DNA of 38,860 nucleotides, taken from positions 1-38,860 of the forward strand of contig CABXPS010000006.1 in assembly GCA_902514095.1 (NCBI GenBank). The letters are read 5' to 3'. Source of the stretch: an uncultured marine group I thaumarchaeote. GTDB lineage: Archaea; Thermoproteota; Nitrososphaeria; Nitrososphaerales; Nitrosopumilaceae. A model generated the notes under the pieces. It ran no database searches, had not been told where the DNA came from, and saw only the letters and a program-made list of their open reading frames with translations. Below, piece after piece: positions 24,718 to 32,400 of this stretch. The position numbers and the translations under genes were made by a program. Every line of letters begins with the position of its first letter. Within the stretch, counting starts at the first letter, position 1.

Positions 24718-25191
24718 ATGAATAATTTCTTGGTATCTTGGAAATTAGAATTTGACGATGGATATTTTCGTATATTTGATTCTAAAAAATTGGTTGCTGG
24801 CTATTTTGATCCTGATTATGGTGATCTTTCTGCAGCAAAAAATCCTGAAGATATCATTTTGTCTAAAATAAAAAATCATGATGAAGTTTTGGGTGGCATG
24901 ATAATGATCCCTCTTGTTAAATTCAAATTATTTGATACTGATTTGAATACCACTATTTATGAAGTAAAAAAGAATGTTTCTCGTGTGTCTATTCATTTAC
25001 AAAAATGGGATGTTTTTCTTTCTGAAATAAATAATACTTCTCATTTTATTGGTATTTCTCATACCGATCAAGATATGTTAACTATGACTTTTCCTGTAAA
25101 ATTTTCAAAACCTACTACTCTTGAAAAATCTAATTTATTAGAAGAACTTTCTTCTGTTTTGAATTTGTTAGAAAAATCTGAATTACTATAG
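24718..25191 (+). CDS. Hypothetical protein, 157 residues
   Basis: A soluble alpha/beta protein beginning MNNFLVSWKLEFDDGYFRIF and ending in a leucine-rich helix (LEKSNLLEELSSVLNLLEKSELL). No cysteine motif, signal peptide or known catalytic pattern. Codon use and composition match the neighbours. The family is not recognised. Confidence 0.65.
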   Translation: MNNFLVSWKLEFDDGYFRIFDSKKLVAGYFDPDYGDLSAAKNPEDIILSKIKNHDEVLGGMIMIPLVKFKLFDTDLNTTIYEVKKNVSRVSIHLQKWDVFLSEINNTSHFIGISHTDQDMLTMTFPVKFSKPTTLEKSNLLEELSSVLNLLEKSELL

Positions 25192-25208
25192 TTTTCATAT
25201 TTTTTTAT

Positions 25209-25898
25209 TTATGGTAAGTGATCTATTTTCCACTCTTCTGCTTTATTGTTACAATTGAACCATTCGATTTCTATCTCATTAGAATCAAATTCACCTGATT
25301 CATTTTTAAATTGCTCATTACATTTTTCTTTCATTTTTTCTGATACTTGAACTACTTTTTGTGGTGAAACCCCTTGTGGTTCTTCAAATTTTTCTCCTCC
25401 GACATAATGTTTTATGCCTATTTTTGCTGTTTGAAATTCAACTAATCCTAAATTTTGATATTCATAGGATTCTTGGAATAAAGTATCTGATCTAATTTTT
25501 GCTGATTCATCTCCTGTTTTTACCCATTCAATAAATTGTAAATCACTTTCTAGTTGAGTTTCTGCTGAGATTTTTAATAACGCTACTGAACTTTGGAATA
25601 ACTCTGGGGGTGTTAATTCATCATACTTTGAAATTGTTTCTCTAAAATTGTTTATATGCATTTCATAAAATTTTAACAACTCCTCTTTTGAAATATCTCC
25701 TTCAATCCATTTTGTTTTTTCAGAATAGAACTTTCCTTGTATGTCTGAAATACTGCTTTCAATTTGACTTAATTCATTTCCAAACTGTAATCCTTTTTGT
25801 TTTGTAATATCTGTTGAATAATTATATGCAATAATTGAACCAATTATTAAAATAGCAATAGCAAAAATAATAATATTTTGAATTTTCTTTTTCTTCAA
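25209..25898 (-). CDS. Membrane-anchored extracytoplasmic helical protein
   Basis: 229 residues: a basic MKKKKIQN start, one hydrophobic helix (about 9-27), then a long hydrophilic helical region with acidic heptad-like stretches, and two C-terminal cysteines (EKCNEQF, WFNCNNKAEEW). The layout suggests an N-terminal anchor with the bulk outside the cell. Its ATG overlaps the TAA end of the upstream gene by four bases, so the two form a translationally coupled pair. Function unknown. Confidence 0.66.
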   Translation of the reverse strand: MKKKKIQNIIIFAIAILIIGSIIAYNYSTDITKQKGLQFGNELSQIESSISDIQGKFYSEKTKWIEGDISKEELLKFYEMHINNFRETISKYDELTPPELFQSSVALLKISAETQLESDLQFIEWVKTGDESAKIRSDTLFQESYEYQNLGLVEFQTAKIGIKHYVGGEKFEEPQGVSPQKVVQVSEKMKEKCNEQFKNESGEFDSNEIEIEWFNCNNKAEEWKIDHLP

Positions 25899-26185
25899 AG
25901 GTAATCTACGTAATTTCCGTTTTCATCTAATTTTAATTCAATGTTAAATTCAGTACCGCTGATAAATGAATCATTTCTAGTTGTTCTAACTCTTGCTACA
26001 ACTAACTCATAAGGCCATATTTCTACAACAATTGCTCCTACTTTTGCTTTTGGTGTTTCTGTAATTTCCATATCTTCACGTTTTACTCCGTGCCTTTCTA
26101 ACATGTGAATTGAATGATCCAATAATGGTTGAGGATTATTGTAATTTAGTACCCAAACTGTTCCTTCATATTCAATTTTCTGCAA
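25895..26185 (-). CDS. Hypothetical protein, 96 residues, coupled to the downstream membrane protein
   Basis: An alpha/beta protein starting MQKIEYEGTVWVLNYNNPQPLLDHSIHMLERHGV; strand-rich C-terminal half (VGAIVVEIWPYELVVARVRT). No metal motif, no signal peptide. A four-base overlap with the next gene indicates a two-gene operon. Family not recognised. Confidence 0.63.
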   Translation of the reverse strand: MQKIEYEGTVWVLNYNNPQPLLDHSIHMLERHGVKREDMEITETPKAKVGAIVVEIWPYELVVARVRTTRNDSFISGTEFNIELKLDENGNYVDYL

Positions 26186-26287
26186 TTTGAAACAATCCTG
26201 ATTAACTCATATAACAATTATTCCTTTATTGCCCTTTTTACCATCAACAAATTCATTTTTTATCTATTTGTGATAATTTGACAAAAA

Positions 26288-26530
26288 TTATGCCCAAGAA
26301 AAGATCTTTTTAGTTTTATCTTCAATTCCAAAGAATATTCCTAATGTCACTCTATCTGAATTACCTTGAATTTTCTTTACTTCCTGAAGATAATTGGGAT
26401 TAATTATTACTAAATCTCCTAATTCTGATCTGATTGTATCTACCTCTGTGTTTTTTTTACAATTGGATTATATCCAAATTCTATTCCTCTGTATTTTACT
26501 AATTTTTTGTAGAAAGATCTAAAAAGAACT
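26288..26530 (-). pseudogene. Decayed C-terminal remnant of a 2-oxoglutarate/Fe(II) oxygenase
   Basis: The minus strand encodes SELGDLVIINPNYLQEVKKI, then QGNSDRVTLGIFFGIEDKTK and FSWA before a stop at 26288-26290. This matches the C-terminal strands of prolyl-hydroxylase-like oxygenases, where GDL-x-x-FP-x-x-x-x-H carries the last iron-binding His. Here that position reads Gln (NYLQEV). The preceding residues (KYRGIEFGYNPIVK) continue it only if the frame shifts at the run of eight A/T at 26451-26458. The rest of the protein, including the HxD ligands, is absent. No start is identifiable; a sequencing error could explain the shift but not the missing N-terminus. Confidence 0.62.
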
Positions 26531-26548
26531 TGGTTAGAAACCATAGAA

Positions 26549-26734
26549 TTGAAAGAAAAAATGGAATCCTCAAAAAAAATTAGTCCTAAAAAAGTCCCAC
26601 GTTCACTAAACAATCTCCTAAAAGTTGAACAAGATTTGAAAAAAATGAATTTAGAATTAAAAAAAGTAGTAAAGAAAGTCAAAACATTGGAAAAAGAAAA
26701 TTCTAAACTACAAAAGAAATTGAATAAAAAATGA
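26549..26734 (+). CDS. Small basic coiled-coil protein
   Basis: 61 residues (57 if the ATG at 26561 is used), Lys-rich, with a heptad pattern over the C-terminal 35 residues (LKKMNLELKKVVKKVKTLEKENSKLQKKLNKK). A TATA-like tctaaaaag about 26 bases before TTG 26549 would support the longer form. The pI is high, so nucleic-acid binding is possible. It lies head to head with the oxygenase remnant and may occupy the place of its lost N-terminus. No family recognised. Confidence 0.55.
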   Translation: MKEKMESSKKISPKKVPRSLNNLLKVEQDLKKMNLELKKVVKKVKTLEKENSKLQKKLNKK

Positions 26735-26761
26735 TTTTTGTTATATAATTTTATTTTAAAT

Positions 26762-26998
26762 CTATTTACCTGTATCAATTACATTTAATGTCATAGTGCT
26801 TACTACTCTTGATAGTTTTCTGATAGTTGCAACAACTTTTTCAAAACCTTCTTGATTTTCTGTTTCAATTTCGGCAATTACATCATATGCTCCAAAAGTC
26901 AAGTATGCATTAGAAATTATTGACATTTGTTTTAATTGATCTACAATATATTCTTCTGCTCCTAGATCACAATTTAATAAAATGAATCCTTTATGCAT
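26762..26998 (-). CDS. Stand-alone Lrp/AsnC-type ligand-binding (RAM) domain protein
   Basis: 78 residues with the RAM-domain pattern: an N-terminal strand (GFILLNCDLG), a helix beginning AEEYIVDQLKQ, the signature AYLTFGAYDVIAEIE, a second helix, and a closing strand (VVSTMTLNVID). There is no helix-turn-helix, so it cannot bind DNA alone. Such proteins sense amino acids or assemble with full-length Lrp regulators. It sits 51 bases downstream of the helicase stop on the same strand. Confidence 0.9.
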   Translation of the reverse strand: MHKGFILLNCDLGAEEYIVDQLKQMSIISNAYLTFGAYDVIAEIETENQEGFEKVVATIRKLSRVVSTMTLNVIDTGK

Positions 26999-27049
26999 TC
27001 TTTTACCTTGAATTAATTAATGTACTCTTGTCTTTAAATTTTTGTAATA

Positions 27050-28390
27050 TTACCATCTACTGCGTCCGCCGTAGCTATTTTTACCATCACCCCTACTATC
27101 CCTTCTTTTACTTCCTCTGTCATCCCTAGAGTTTCTACCGTATCCGCTACCGCCGCCTCTACCGTAACCGCCGCCTCTACCGTAACCGCCGCCTCTAGAA
27201 TAATTTGATCTTGATCCGCCACCCCCACCATATCTTCTTGATGGTGATTGTCTTTTTAATGGGTCTGGAATTGAAATCTCAATATTCATTTCTTGATTTA
27301 AGTCTCTTAACGGTACTTTGATTTGACGTTTAATTATATTCCAATCTCCAACTGATGAATATGATACAAATGTAATTGCTCTACCTTGTGCTCCTGCTCT
27401 TGCTGTTCTTCCTATTCTATGAAAATATGCCATTTCTTGATTTGGTACATCGTAATTAACTACTAACTCTACTCTTGGAACATCTATTCCTCTTGATGCA
27501 ACATCTGTTGCAACTAAAATATCTGCTTTACCATTTCTGAACTTTGCCATTGATTGCTCTCTTCTACTTTGTGACATGTCTCCTTCTATGGCTACTGCAT
27601 TGTATTTCTCTTGATGTAAATATTTTGCAACATCTCTTGTTCTATACTTTGTTGAACAAAATACTATAGTTTGACCTTTTAGTTGTTTGATGAAATCAAG
27701 TAAATATTTGAATTTGTCCCTATCTTTAATTACTAAAAATGATTGGTCTATTCCTTCTCCACTAAGATCATCTGCATCTAACAAGAATTGTTTTGGATTA
27801 TGTAGATAATCCTCAGATAATCTTAAAATTGCAGTTGGCATAGTTGCAGAAAATAATGACATAACTCTGTCTTCTGGTGATAAATCTAAAATGAATTGAA
27901 TATCATCTACAAAACCCATATCCAACATTGTATCTGCTTCATCTAGCACAATATGGGTAACATCCCCTAATTCTATTGAACCTCTTTTGAGATGGTCTAT
28001 GAGTCTACCTGGTGTTGCAACAATAATTTCTACACCTCTATGTAATGCATCTAATTGAATTCCCATTCCTTGTCCTCCGTATACCGTTGCAATTCTAATT
28101 CCCGTATGTTTTCCCATTTTCTTGATTTCTGTACTAATTTGCATGGCTAGTTCTCTTGTTGGTGCCATGATTAATCCTTGAATTCCTTTTTTTGGTGTAA
28201 TGTCGTTTAACATAGATAATGCAAATGCTGCTGTTTTACCTGAACCTGTATGTGCTTGTCCAACAACATCTCTTCCTGATAATAATACTGGAATAACTGC
28301 TTCTTGAATTGGAAATGCGTCTTCAAAACCTTGATCAGTAACTCCTTTTAGTACTTCATCTTTTAATCCTAGATCTTTAAATTTTGTCAT
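27050..28390 (-). CDS. DEAD-box RNA helicase with C-terminal RGG/GYGRGG tail
   Basis: An ATP-dependent RNA helicase. All core motifs are present: Q motif (FPIQEAVIP), I (AHTGSGKT), Ia (PTRELA), Ib (TPGRL), II (DEAD), III (SAT), V (ATDVASRGID) and VI (HRIGRTARAG). The last roughly 65 residues are a low-complexity RGG tail with repeated GYGRGG units, which usually increases RNA binding. The 446 residues are normal. The transcript probably has a leader of about 60 bases with two competing hairpins (28409-28443), unlike most genes here, so cold or RNA-structure responsive control is plausible. Confidence 0.95.
   Translation of the reverse strand: MTKFKDLGLKDEVLKGVTDQGFEDAFPIQEAVIPVLLSGRDVVGQAHTGSGKTAAFALSMLNDITPKKGIQGLIMAPTRELAMQISTEIKKMGKHTGIRIATVYGGQGMGIQLDALHRGVEIIVATPGRLIDHLKRGSIELGDVTHIVLDEADTMLDMGFVDDIQFILDLSPEDRVMSLFSATMPTAILRLSEDYLHNPKQFLLDADDLSGEGIDQSFLVIKDRDKFKYLLDFIKQLKGQTIVFCSTKYRTRDVAKYLHQEKYNAVAIEGDMSQSRREQSMAKFRNGKADILVATDVASRGIDVPRVELVVNYDVPNQEMAYFHRIGRTARAGAQGRAITFVSYSSVGDWNIIKRQIKVPLRDLNQEMNIEISIPDPLKRQSPSRRYGGGGGSRSNYSRGGGYGRGGGYGRGGGSGYGRNSRDDRGSKRRDSRGDGKNSYGGRSRW
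27150..27196. repeat. 18-bp tandem repeat encoding the helicase GYGRGG tail
   Basis: About 2.6 near-perfect copies of an 18-base unit (ccgccgcctctaccgtaa on the plus strand) at 27150-27167, 27168-27185 and a partial third copy. It is in frame with the helicase and encodes the YGRGGG repeats; copy number can vary by slippage without a frameshift. Locally it is far more G+C rich than its surroundings. Confidence 0.85.
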
Positions 28391-28408
28391 TTTGTTTTCT
28401 TCTCTTAA

Positions 28409-28443
28409 GCAATGACGATAAAGCTCATTGCCTATTCGTCATT
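28409..28443 (-). promoter_or_regulatory. Mutually exclusive hairpins in the DEAD-box helicase leader
   Basis: Stem A pairs 28409-28415 with 28425-28431 (gcaatga/tcattgc, 7 bp, 9-base loop). Stem B pairs 28411-28418 with 28436-28443 (aatgacga/tcgtcatt, 8 bp). They share 28411-28415 and cannot form together. Both lie 18-53 bases before the helicase ATG. The layout resembles a two-state leader, but neither state is shown to be regulatory. Confidence 0.55.
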
Positions 28444-28473
28444 ATTCCGATAATCAAAAAAATTGATTCAGGT

Positions 28474-28482
28474 CTAATAAAC
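28474..28482 (-). promoter_or_regulatory. TATA-like box of the helicase transcript
   Basis: The minus strand reads gtttattag, centred near 28478, which would start transcription near 28452 and give a leader of about 60 bases that contains both hairpins. Confidence 0.35.
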
Positions 28483-28492
28483 GCTTGTTATT

Positions 28493-29287
28493 TTAATTCT
28501 TTAACTGACTATCGATGACTTTTTTAAAACTCTCAAATGGTTGTGCTCCTTTTAATTCAATGAATCCAATTTCATCATTTCCTATAAAAAATCCTGGCGT
28601 TCCTGTAATTCCATATGTTCTACCATCATTAAGATCTTTTTTAATCTCTTCAACATATTTTGCACTTGTAAGACATGATTCAAACTGTTCTTGTTTTAAT
28701 TCCATTTCTCGTGCATATTGATTAAACAATTCCATTGCCCCACTTGTTTCTTGATTATTCCATTCATTTTGTCTTTCAAATAACATGTCATGCATTTCTT
28801 TAAATTTTTCTTGTTCATTTGCACATTCTGCTGCAACTGATGCTGGTACTGCATTTGGATGTATACTTTGTATTGGAAAATCCCTAAATACTAATTTGAC
28901 TTTGCCCTCATTGATATATTCATCCATGATTATTGGAAGTGTCTGAATATGGAATCGAGCACAAAATGGACATTGAAAATCTGAAAATTCTATTATTGTT
29001 ATTGTTGCATCATGTGAACCTATAACTGGATCATTATCACTTGAAATTTTTACTGGATTCATTGGTTGATTTTTATCAAGTCTATCTTGTAACATTTTCA
29101 ATTCTAATTTGGAAATGGCTTCGTCTAATTCTTCTTGAGATATATAATTTGAATTTACATTTGTAACATACATTCCTGCAAAAAATGCTGTAACTCCTAT
29201 TGCGATCATTATTCCAATTGTTATTCCTTTAGATGACGATTTGTTTATTTGATAATCCACTGAACTTGGAATGTTATTTGTACTCAT
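28493..29287 (-). CDS. Membrane-anchored DsbA-like thiol-disulfide oxidoreductase
   Basis: 264 residues: an N-terminal hydrophobic helix (about 20-42), a charged coiled segment, then a DsbA/thioredoxin-fold domain from about residue 78. The active site is C106-PF-C109 in IEFSDFQCPFCARFH, and the cis-proline loop is GITGTPGFFIGNDE. It probably catalyses disulfide formation or isomerisation on the outer face of the membrane. Thaumarchaeota carry several such proteins, consistent with many disulfide- and copper-containing secreted proteins. The 3' end lies about 100 bases upstream of the helicase start; the tRNA-Thr gene is 43 bases upstream of its ATG on the same strand. Confidence 0.92.
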   Translation of the reverse strand: MSTNNIPSSVDYQINKSSSKGITIGIMIAIGVTAFFAGMYVTNVNSNYISQEELDEAISKLELKMLQDRLDKNQPMNPVKISSDNDPVIGSHDATITIIEFSDFQCPFCARFHIQTLPIIMDEYINEGKVKLVFRDFPIQSIHPNAVPASVAAECANEQEKFKEMHDMLFERQNEWNNQETSGAMELFNQYAREMELKQEQFESCLTSAKYVEEIKKDLNDGRTYGITGTPGFFIGNDEIGFIELKGAQPFESFKKVIDSQLKN

Positions 29288-29329
29288 TTAAAATTATTTA
29301 TGAATTCTACAATTTATTCTATAAGTGAA

Positions 29330-29406
29330 TGGAGCCAATGACGGGATCTGAACCCATGACCTACTGATTACAAATCAGTTGCTCTACCAGGCTGAGCTAC
29401 ATTGGC
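29330..29406 (-). tRNA. tRNA-Thr (anticodon TGT), CCA encoded
   Basis: The minus strand folds as a complete cloverleaf: a 7-bp acceptor stem GCCAATG/CATTGGC, a D arm with AGCTCAGCCTGGTAGAGC, an anticodon stem ACTGA/TCAGT with loop TTTGTAA giving TGT, and a T arm GGGTTCAGATCCC. The discriminator is T, followed by an encoded CCA (29330-29332). There is no intron. The TGT anticodon reads ACN threonine codons. Confidence 0.97.
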
Positions 29407-29521
29407 ACGAAATAAAATAAAATTTTTCAAGGTTTAAAGTGTTACCTGAGGCTAATTTTGTATTTTTTTACAATAATTTGTTGAGCTTTCAATTTATAAC
29501 ATTGGCTTTTTGATATTTGAT

Positions 29522-29761
29522 ATGAGATACATTGAACCAACTAGAGTTAAGGTTCTAATGATGATGTTTTTTGCAACTGGTATCATGGGTGTGATTATTG
29601 GATTATCTGCTGTTACTCCGCCTAATTTGAAAATTATGATCACTCTTATGAGTATGATCAATATTGGTTTGGGTGCATTTTTCACATTTCTATATCTGAC
29701 TCAAATTAAAGCTGATCCTGATAAACGAAAGAAAAAGAAAAAGCCTAAATCTGATAAATAG
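29522..29761 (+). CDS. Small two-pass membrane protein with lysine-rich tail
   Basis: 79 residues: two hydrophobic helices (about 10-30 and 39-59), then a strongly basic tail (DPDKRKKKKKPKSDK). The frame opens at TTG 29510, but a TATA-like atttataa lies 26 bases before ATG 29522, so I use that. The tail would sit in the cytoplasm by the positive-inside rule. No family recognised. Confidence 0.65.
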   Translation: MRYIEPTRVKVLMMMFFATGIMGVIIGLSAVTPPNLKIMITLMSMINIGLGAFFTFLYLTQIKADPDKRKKKKKPKSDK

Positions 29762-29816
29762 ATTCTATTTTGTAAAATTAAAGTATAAATAATAATTCTT
29801 TAACTGAAATTCAGAA

Positions 29817-30368
29817 ATGTTAGATTTAGTAGCTAAGGAATTATTTCTTACAAAAGGTAAAGGTGTCCACGAAGATCGATTGACTAGTTTTGAATATGCT
29901 TTAAGGGATGCAGGTATTGCTGGAACTAATCTTGTATTGATTTCTAGTATTTTCCCTCCCCACGCTAAATTGGTTTCTCGGAAAGAAGGTTTGAAAAAAA
30001 TTAAACCTGGACAGATTTTATTTACAATTTATTCGAAGAATCAAACTAAAGAACCTCATAGAGTTTGTTCTGCATCTGTTGGTATTGCACAACCAAAAGA
30101 TTCAGAGAGATATGGATATTTGTCTGAATACGAATCTTTTGGTCAAAATGAACTTCAAGCAGGTGATTATGCAGAAGATATTGCTGCACAGATGTTGGCT
30201 TCTTCTTTAGGAATTCCTTTTGATGTTGATAAAGACTGGGATGAAAAAAGACAACAATGGTTAATTTCTGGACAAATTTACAATACTCACAATGTAACTC
30301 AGTCTACAAAGGGTGATAAGGATGGAAAATGGACAACTGTTTTTGCTGCAGCAGTACTTTTAGTTTAG
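29817..30368 (+). CDS. pdaD: Pyruvoyl-dependent arginine decarboxylase
   Basis: Decarboxylates arginine to agmatine, the first step of polyamine synthesis. The proenzyme self-cleaves at a Ser-Ser bond to make the pyruvoyl cofactor; the site is S43/S44 in NLVLISSIFPPHA, and the conserved tail (KWTTVFAAAVLLV) is present. The 183 residues fit the family. ATG 29817 follows a TATA-like gtataaata by about 31 bases. It has the euryarchaeal/bacterial fold, unlike the AdoMetDC-derived arginine decarboxylase known from Crenarchaeota. Confidence 0.94.
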   Translation: MLDLVAKELFLTKGKGVHEDRLTSFEYALRDAGIAGTNLVLISSIFPPHAKLVSRKEGLKKIKPGQILFTIYSKNQTKEPHRVCSASVGIAQPKDSERYGYLSEYESFGQNELQAGDYAEDIAAQMLASSLGIPFDVDKDWDEKRQQWLISGQIYNTHNVTQSTKGDKDGKWTTVFAAAVLLV

Positions 30369-31532
30369 TTATTTTTTATAGCCTTTAAGATAAAATATCG
30401 CAGCTCCAATAGAAATTATTGTTATTATAATTACAACTGTTATAGATTCATCCGATTTTATCTCTTCTTTGTATTGAAGATTATTTCCTCCTAATGAAAA
30501 TTTTAATTCATTTTCGTTTATTGATGTACTTTCACCAAAAATATACTTGCCCTGTATTTGTTCTCCTTTTTGAGGATCAAAAACCCATCCTTTTTTTGTA
30601 ATTTCAATTGGAATTTCTATTCCATCTATCATTTGTGTTGGTATTATGTTTCCTCTAACATCTGATACATTCATTTCATCATTTGCTAGTATTACTATTT
30701 GAAATATTGAATTTAATGGATAATTCCCTGGAGAGAAATAATCTGATCTATTTAGATTTTCTATATTAAAAAATTCAAGAGGATTTATTTTTGTTATTGT
30801 TTCTTCCATTTGACTTTCAATTGGATTCTCTATTGAAATTCTTAGTTGTAAAAGTGATTTTGATTCTGATGGAATTATTGAAAATGACATTTTAGCATTT
30901 TCATCCTCAGATAATATTTTTGCAACATTATAGAACCCTTCTCCGTCTCTAATTGATTTTGAAAGTAGCATTGTTGATAATTTATCATACATGTAATCTG
31001 TATCCTGCATAGGCATTGTGTATACTGCTGAAATGGTTCTATATCCAGAAATAATGCCTGATGTACCTAATGCTTGATTTGTTTCATCGCTTGTGTGGAT
31101 GTATGTTTGAAAAAATTTGGCATTTGTATCAAAGACCTGATTCATCTCATGTATGTACAAATCTGCTATCTCTCTAGTTGAATCTTGTATGGCGTTAATT
31201 CCTTTATCTTCTGGATTTCTTTCTATGTTGATAATTATACATGATTCATAATCTCGTACTCCTAATACACAGTTATTTTGATTTGTTATGACGACTGCTT
31301 GAATTCTTTCATTTTCTCTTATTTTCTGTTCTAATTCCGTTGGAATTTTAATTTCTTGAAGATTGGAACTTAGTAATGTAATTGATGTTATGCTCGTATT
31401 GGATATTTTTTTGTCTATGATTACCTGTGCTGATTCTTGAAATGTTGATAATCCAATTTCTTGTGAGTGTGCATAATTTGTTGAAACTCCAATAACCATA
31501 ATTATACTAATAACAAATATTATTTTTAACAT
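30369..31532 (-). CDS. Secreted, C-terminally anchored protein of unknown function
   Basis: 387 residues. An N-terminal signal peptide (about 1-23, ending near YAHSQ), a long extracellular region with two cysteines (NNCVLGVRDYESCIIIN), and a C-terminal hydrophobic helix followed by KGYKK, so the mature protein is tethered with its bulk outside. No catalytic motif is visible. The stop abuts the pdaD stop. A TATA-like atttaatatt sits about 27 bases before the ATG. Probably a lineage-specific surface protein. Confidence 0.75.
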   Translation of the reverse strand: MLKIIFVISIIMVIGVSTNYAHSQEIGLSTFQESAQVIIDKKISNTSITSITLLSSNLQEIKIPTELEQKIRENERIQAVVITNQNNCVLGVRDYESCIIINIERNPEDKGINAIQDSTREIADLYIHEMNQVFDTNAKFFQTYIHTSDETNQALGTSGIISGYRTISAVYTMPMQDTDYMYDKLSTMLLSKSIRDGEGFYNVAKILSEDENAKMSFSIIPSESKSLLQLRISIENPIESQMEETITKINPLEFFNIENLNRSDYFSPGNYPLNSIFQIVILANDEMNVSDVRGNIIPTQMIDGIEIPIEITKKGWVFDPQKGEQIQGKYIFGESTSINENELKFSLGGNNLQYKEEIKSDESITVVIIITIISIGAAIFYLKGYKK

Positions 31533-31656
31533 GTGATGACCCTCTAATGATGAAATATTAAATTTACTTATCTTTAACTATTCTATTTTTAACAAATTCT
31601 AATGATTATTTGTTGTCTAGAAACTCATATTTTGATGTGTTTTGTTCTCTAAATAA

Positions 31657-32229
31657 ATGGCATTAATTCCTATGTTGGTTGAGAGTTTCAATGATCCATT
31701 AATTCAATTAATTGTAATTTTATCCACATTTGGAATTGGATTATCTCAAGGAATAATTCTTGGTAGGGCAATTCTTCAAAGATTTCCTCGATTACAAAAT
31801 CACGTAAAAACTGTATCCTTTACATTATTTGGTTTATTTTTAGTAAATGCAGTTCTTAGTGTTCCACGTTTCCAATCTCCTGAAAAAATTGATTTTACAA
31901 ATTTGTCTGTTGCTAATCCTGGTGATGTAGTTTCTTCAGTGTTTCTAATTTTTGGAATGAATACTGGGTTTCTAACTGTATTGGCTATTTCTATTATGGT
32001 TATGACTTTTGTAATTTTAAAATTTACAAATTTAAATGGAATTGTAAAGGGGTTTGTATTTTTTTTCAGTGCATTATTGTTAATTTTTACCGCATTGAGT
32101 AGATTTACAGATCTTACTCCTAGCAGTTTTGAAGTTTTATTATATTTTCTTTACCAGTTGGGAATTACAATTGGAATTTTATTGGGTACAATAAGGAAAA
32201 TTAAACCTAGAAAATTAGACTTAAAATAA
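31657..32229 (+). CDS. Polytopic membrane protein, paralogous to the one at 17068
   Basis: 190 residues with about five hydrophobic segments and a basic C-terminus (RKIKPRKLDLK). Its C-terminal half aligns by eye with the protein at 17068-17754: a loop before a long helix, RFTDLTPSS, then LLYFLYQLGITIGILLG against LYTFYQAGIVGG. No known transporter or enzyme motif. Function unknown. Confidence 0.75.
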   Translation: MALIPMLVESFNDPLIQLIVILSTFGIGLSQGIILGRAILQRFPRLQNHVKTVSFTLFGLFLVNAVLSVPRFQSPEKIDFTNLSVANPGDVVSSVFLIFGMNTGFLTVLAISIMVMTFVILKFTNLNGIVKGFVFFFSALLLIFTALSRFTDLTPSSFEVLLYFLYQLGITIGILLGTIRKIKPRKLDLK

Positions 32230-32238
32230 TCTCAAACG

Positions 32239-32246
32239 TTTAAATG
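32239..32246 (+). promoter_or_regulatory. TATA-like box upstream of the hairpin RNA
   Basis: The sequence tttaaatg is centred near 32243, so transcription would begin near 32269, shortly before the hairpin element. Confidence 0.4.
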
Positions 32247-32268
32247 ATATTATTTTTGATATACGAAT

Positions 32269-32373
32269 GACATCGAATTCAAACCGTTCGGGGAACAAGC
32301 TGGCAGTCCATGCGTTGGACTGTCAGCCCCATTATTCTAAAAATACCGCTAAACTAATTCCTGGTAACCCTTT
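32269..32373 (+). ncRNA. Unidentified hairpin RNA
   Basis: An 11-bp stem (32299-32309 with 32317-32327, one G-U pair) with a 7-base loop is extended by GGG 32291-32293 with CCC 32328-32330 across a 5-base aacaa bulge, giving a bulged 14-bp hairpin. A second hairpin may pair 32344-32347 with 32363-32366. G+C content is far above the surrounding sequence, and no reading frame is present. Its own TATA-like box precedes it, and the next gene has a separate one (tttatagat, 26 bases before 32401). I recognise no known RNA class; it could be a small regulatory RNA or a guide RNA of atypical form. Confidence 0.6.
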
Positions 32374-32400
32374 ATAGATAAAATAATTTTAATTATAATT

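Noticed and set aside
26186-26287. Intergenic stretch before the oxygenase remnant
   Set aside because: AT-rich with no clear reading frame, hairpin or promoter; nothing supportable was seen.
26440-26778. 112-residue minus-strand reading frame
   Set aside because: Most of it is antisense to the coiled-coil gene and has no protein-like pattern; only its last roughly 25 codons belong to the oxygenase remnant, which continues in another frame.
27034-27231. 65-residue reading frame rich in AVTVEAAV repeats
   Set aside because: It is an alternate-frame reading of the repetitive RGG tail of the DEAD-box helicase.
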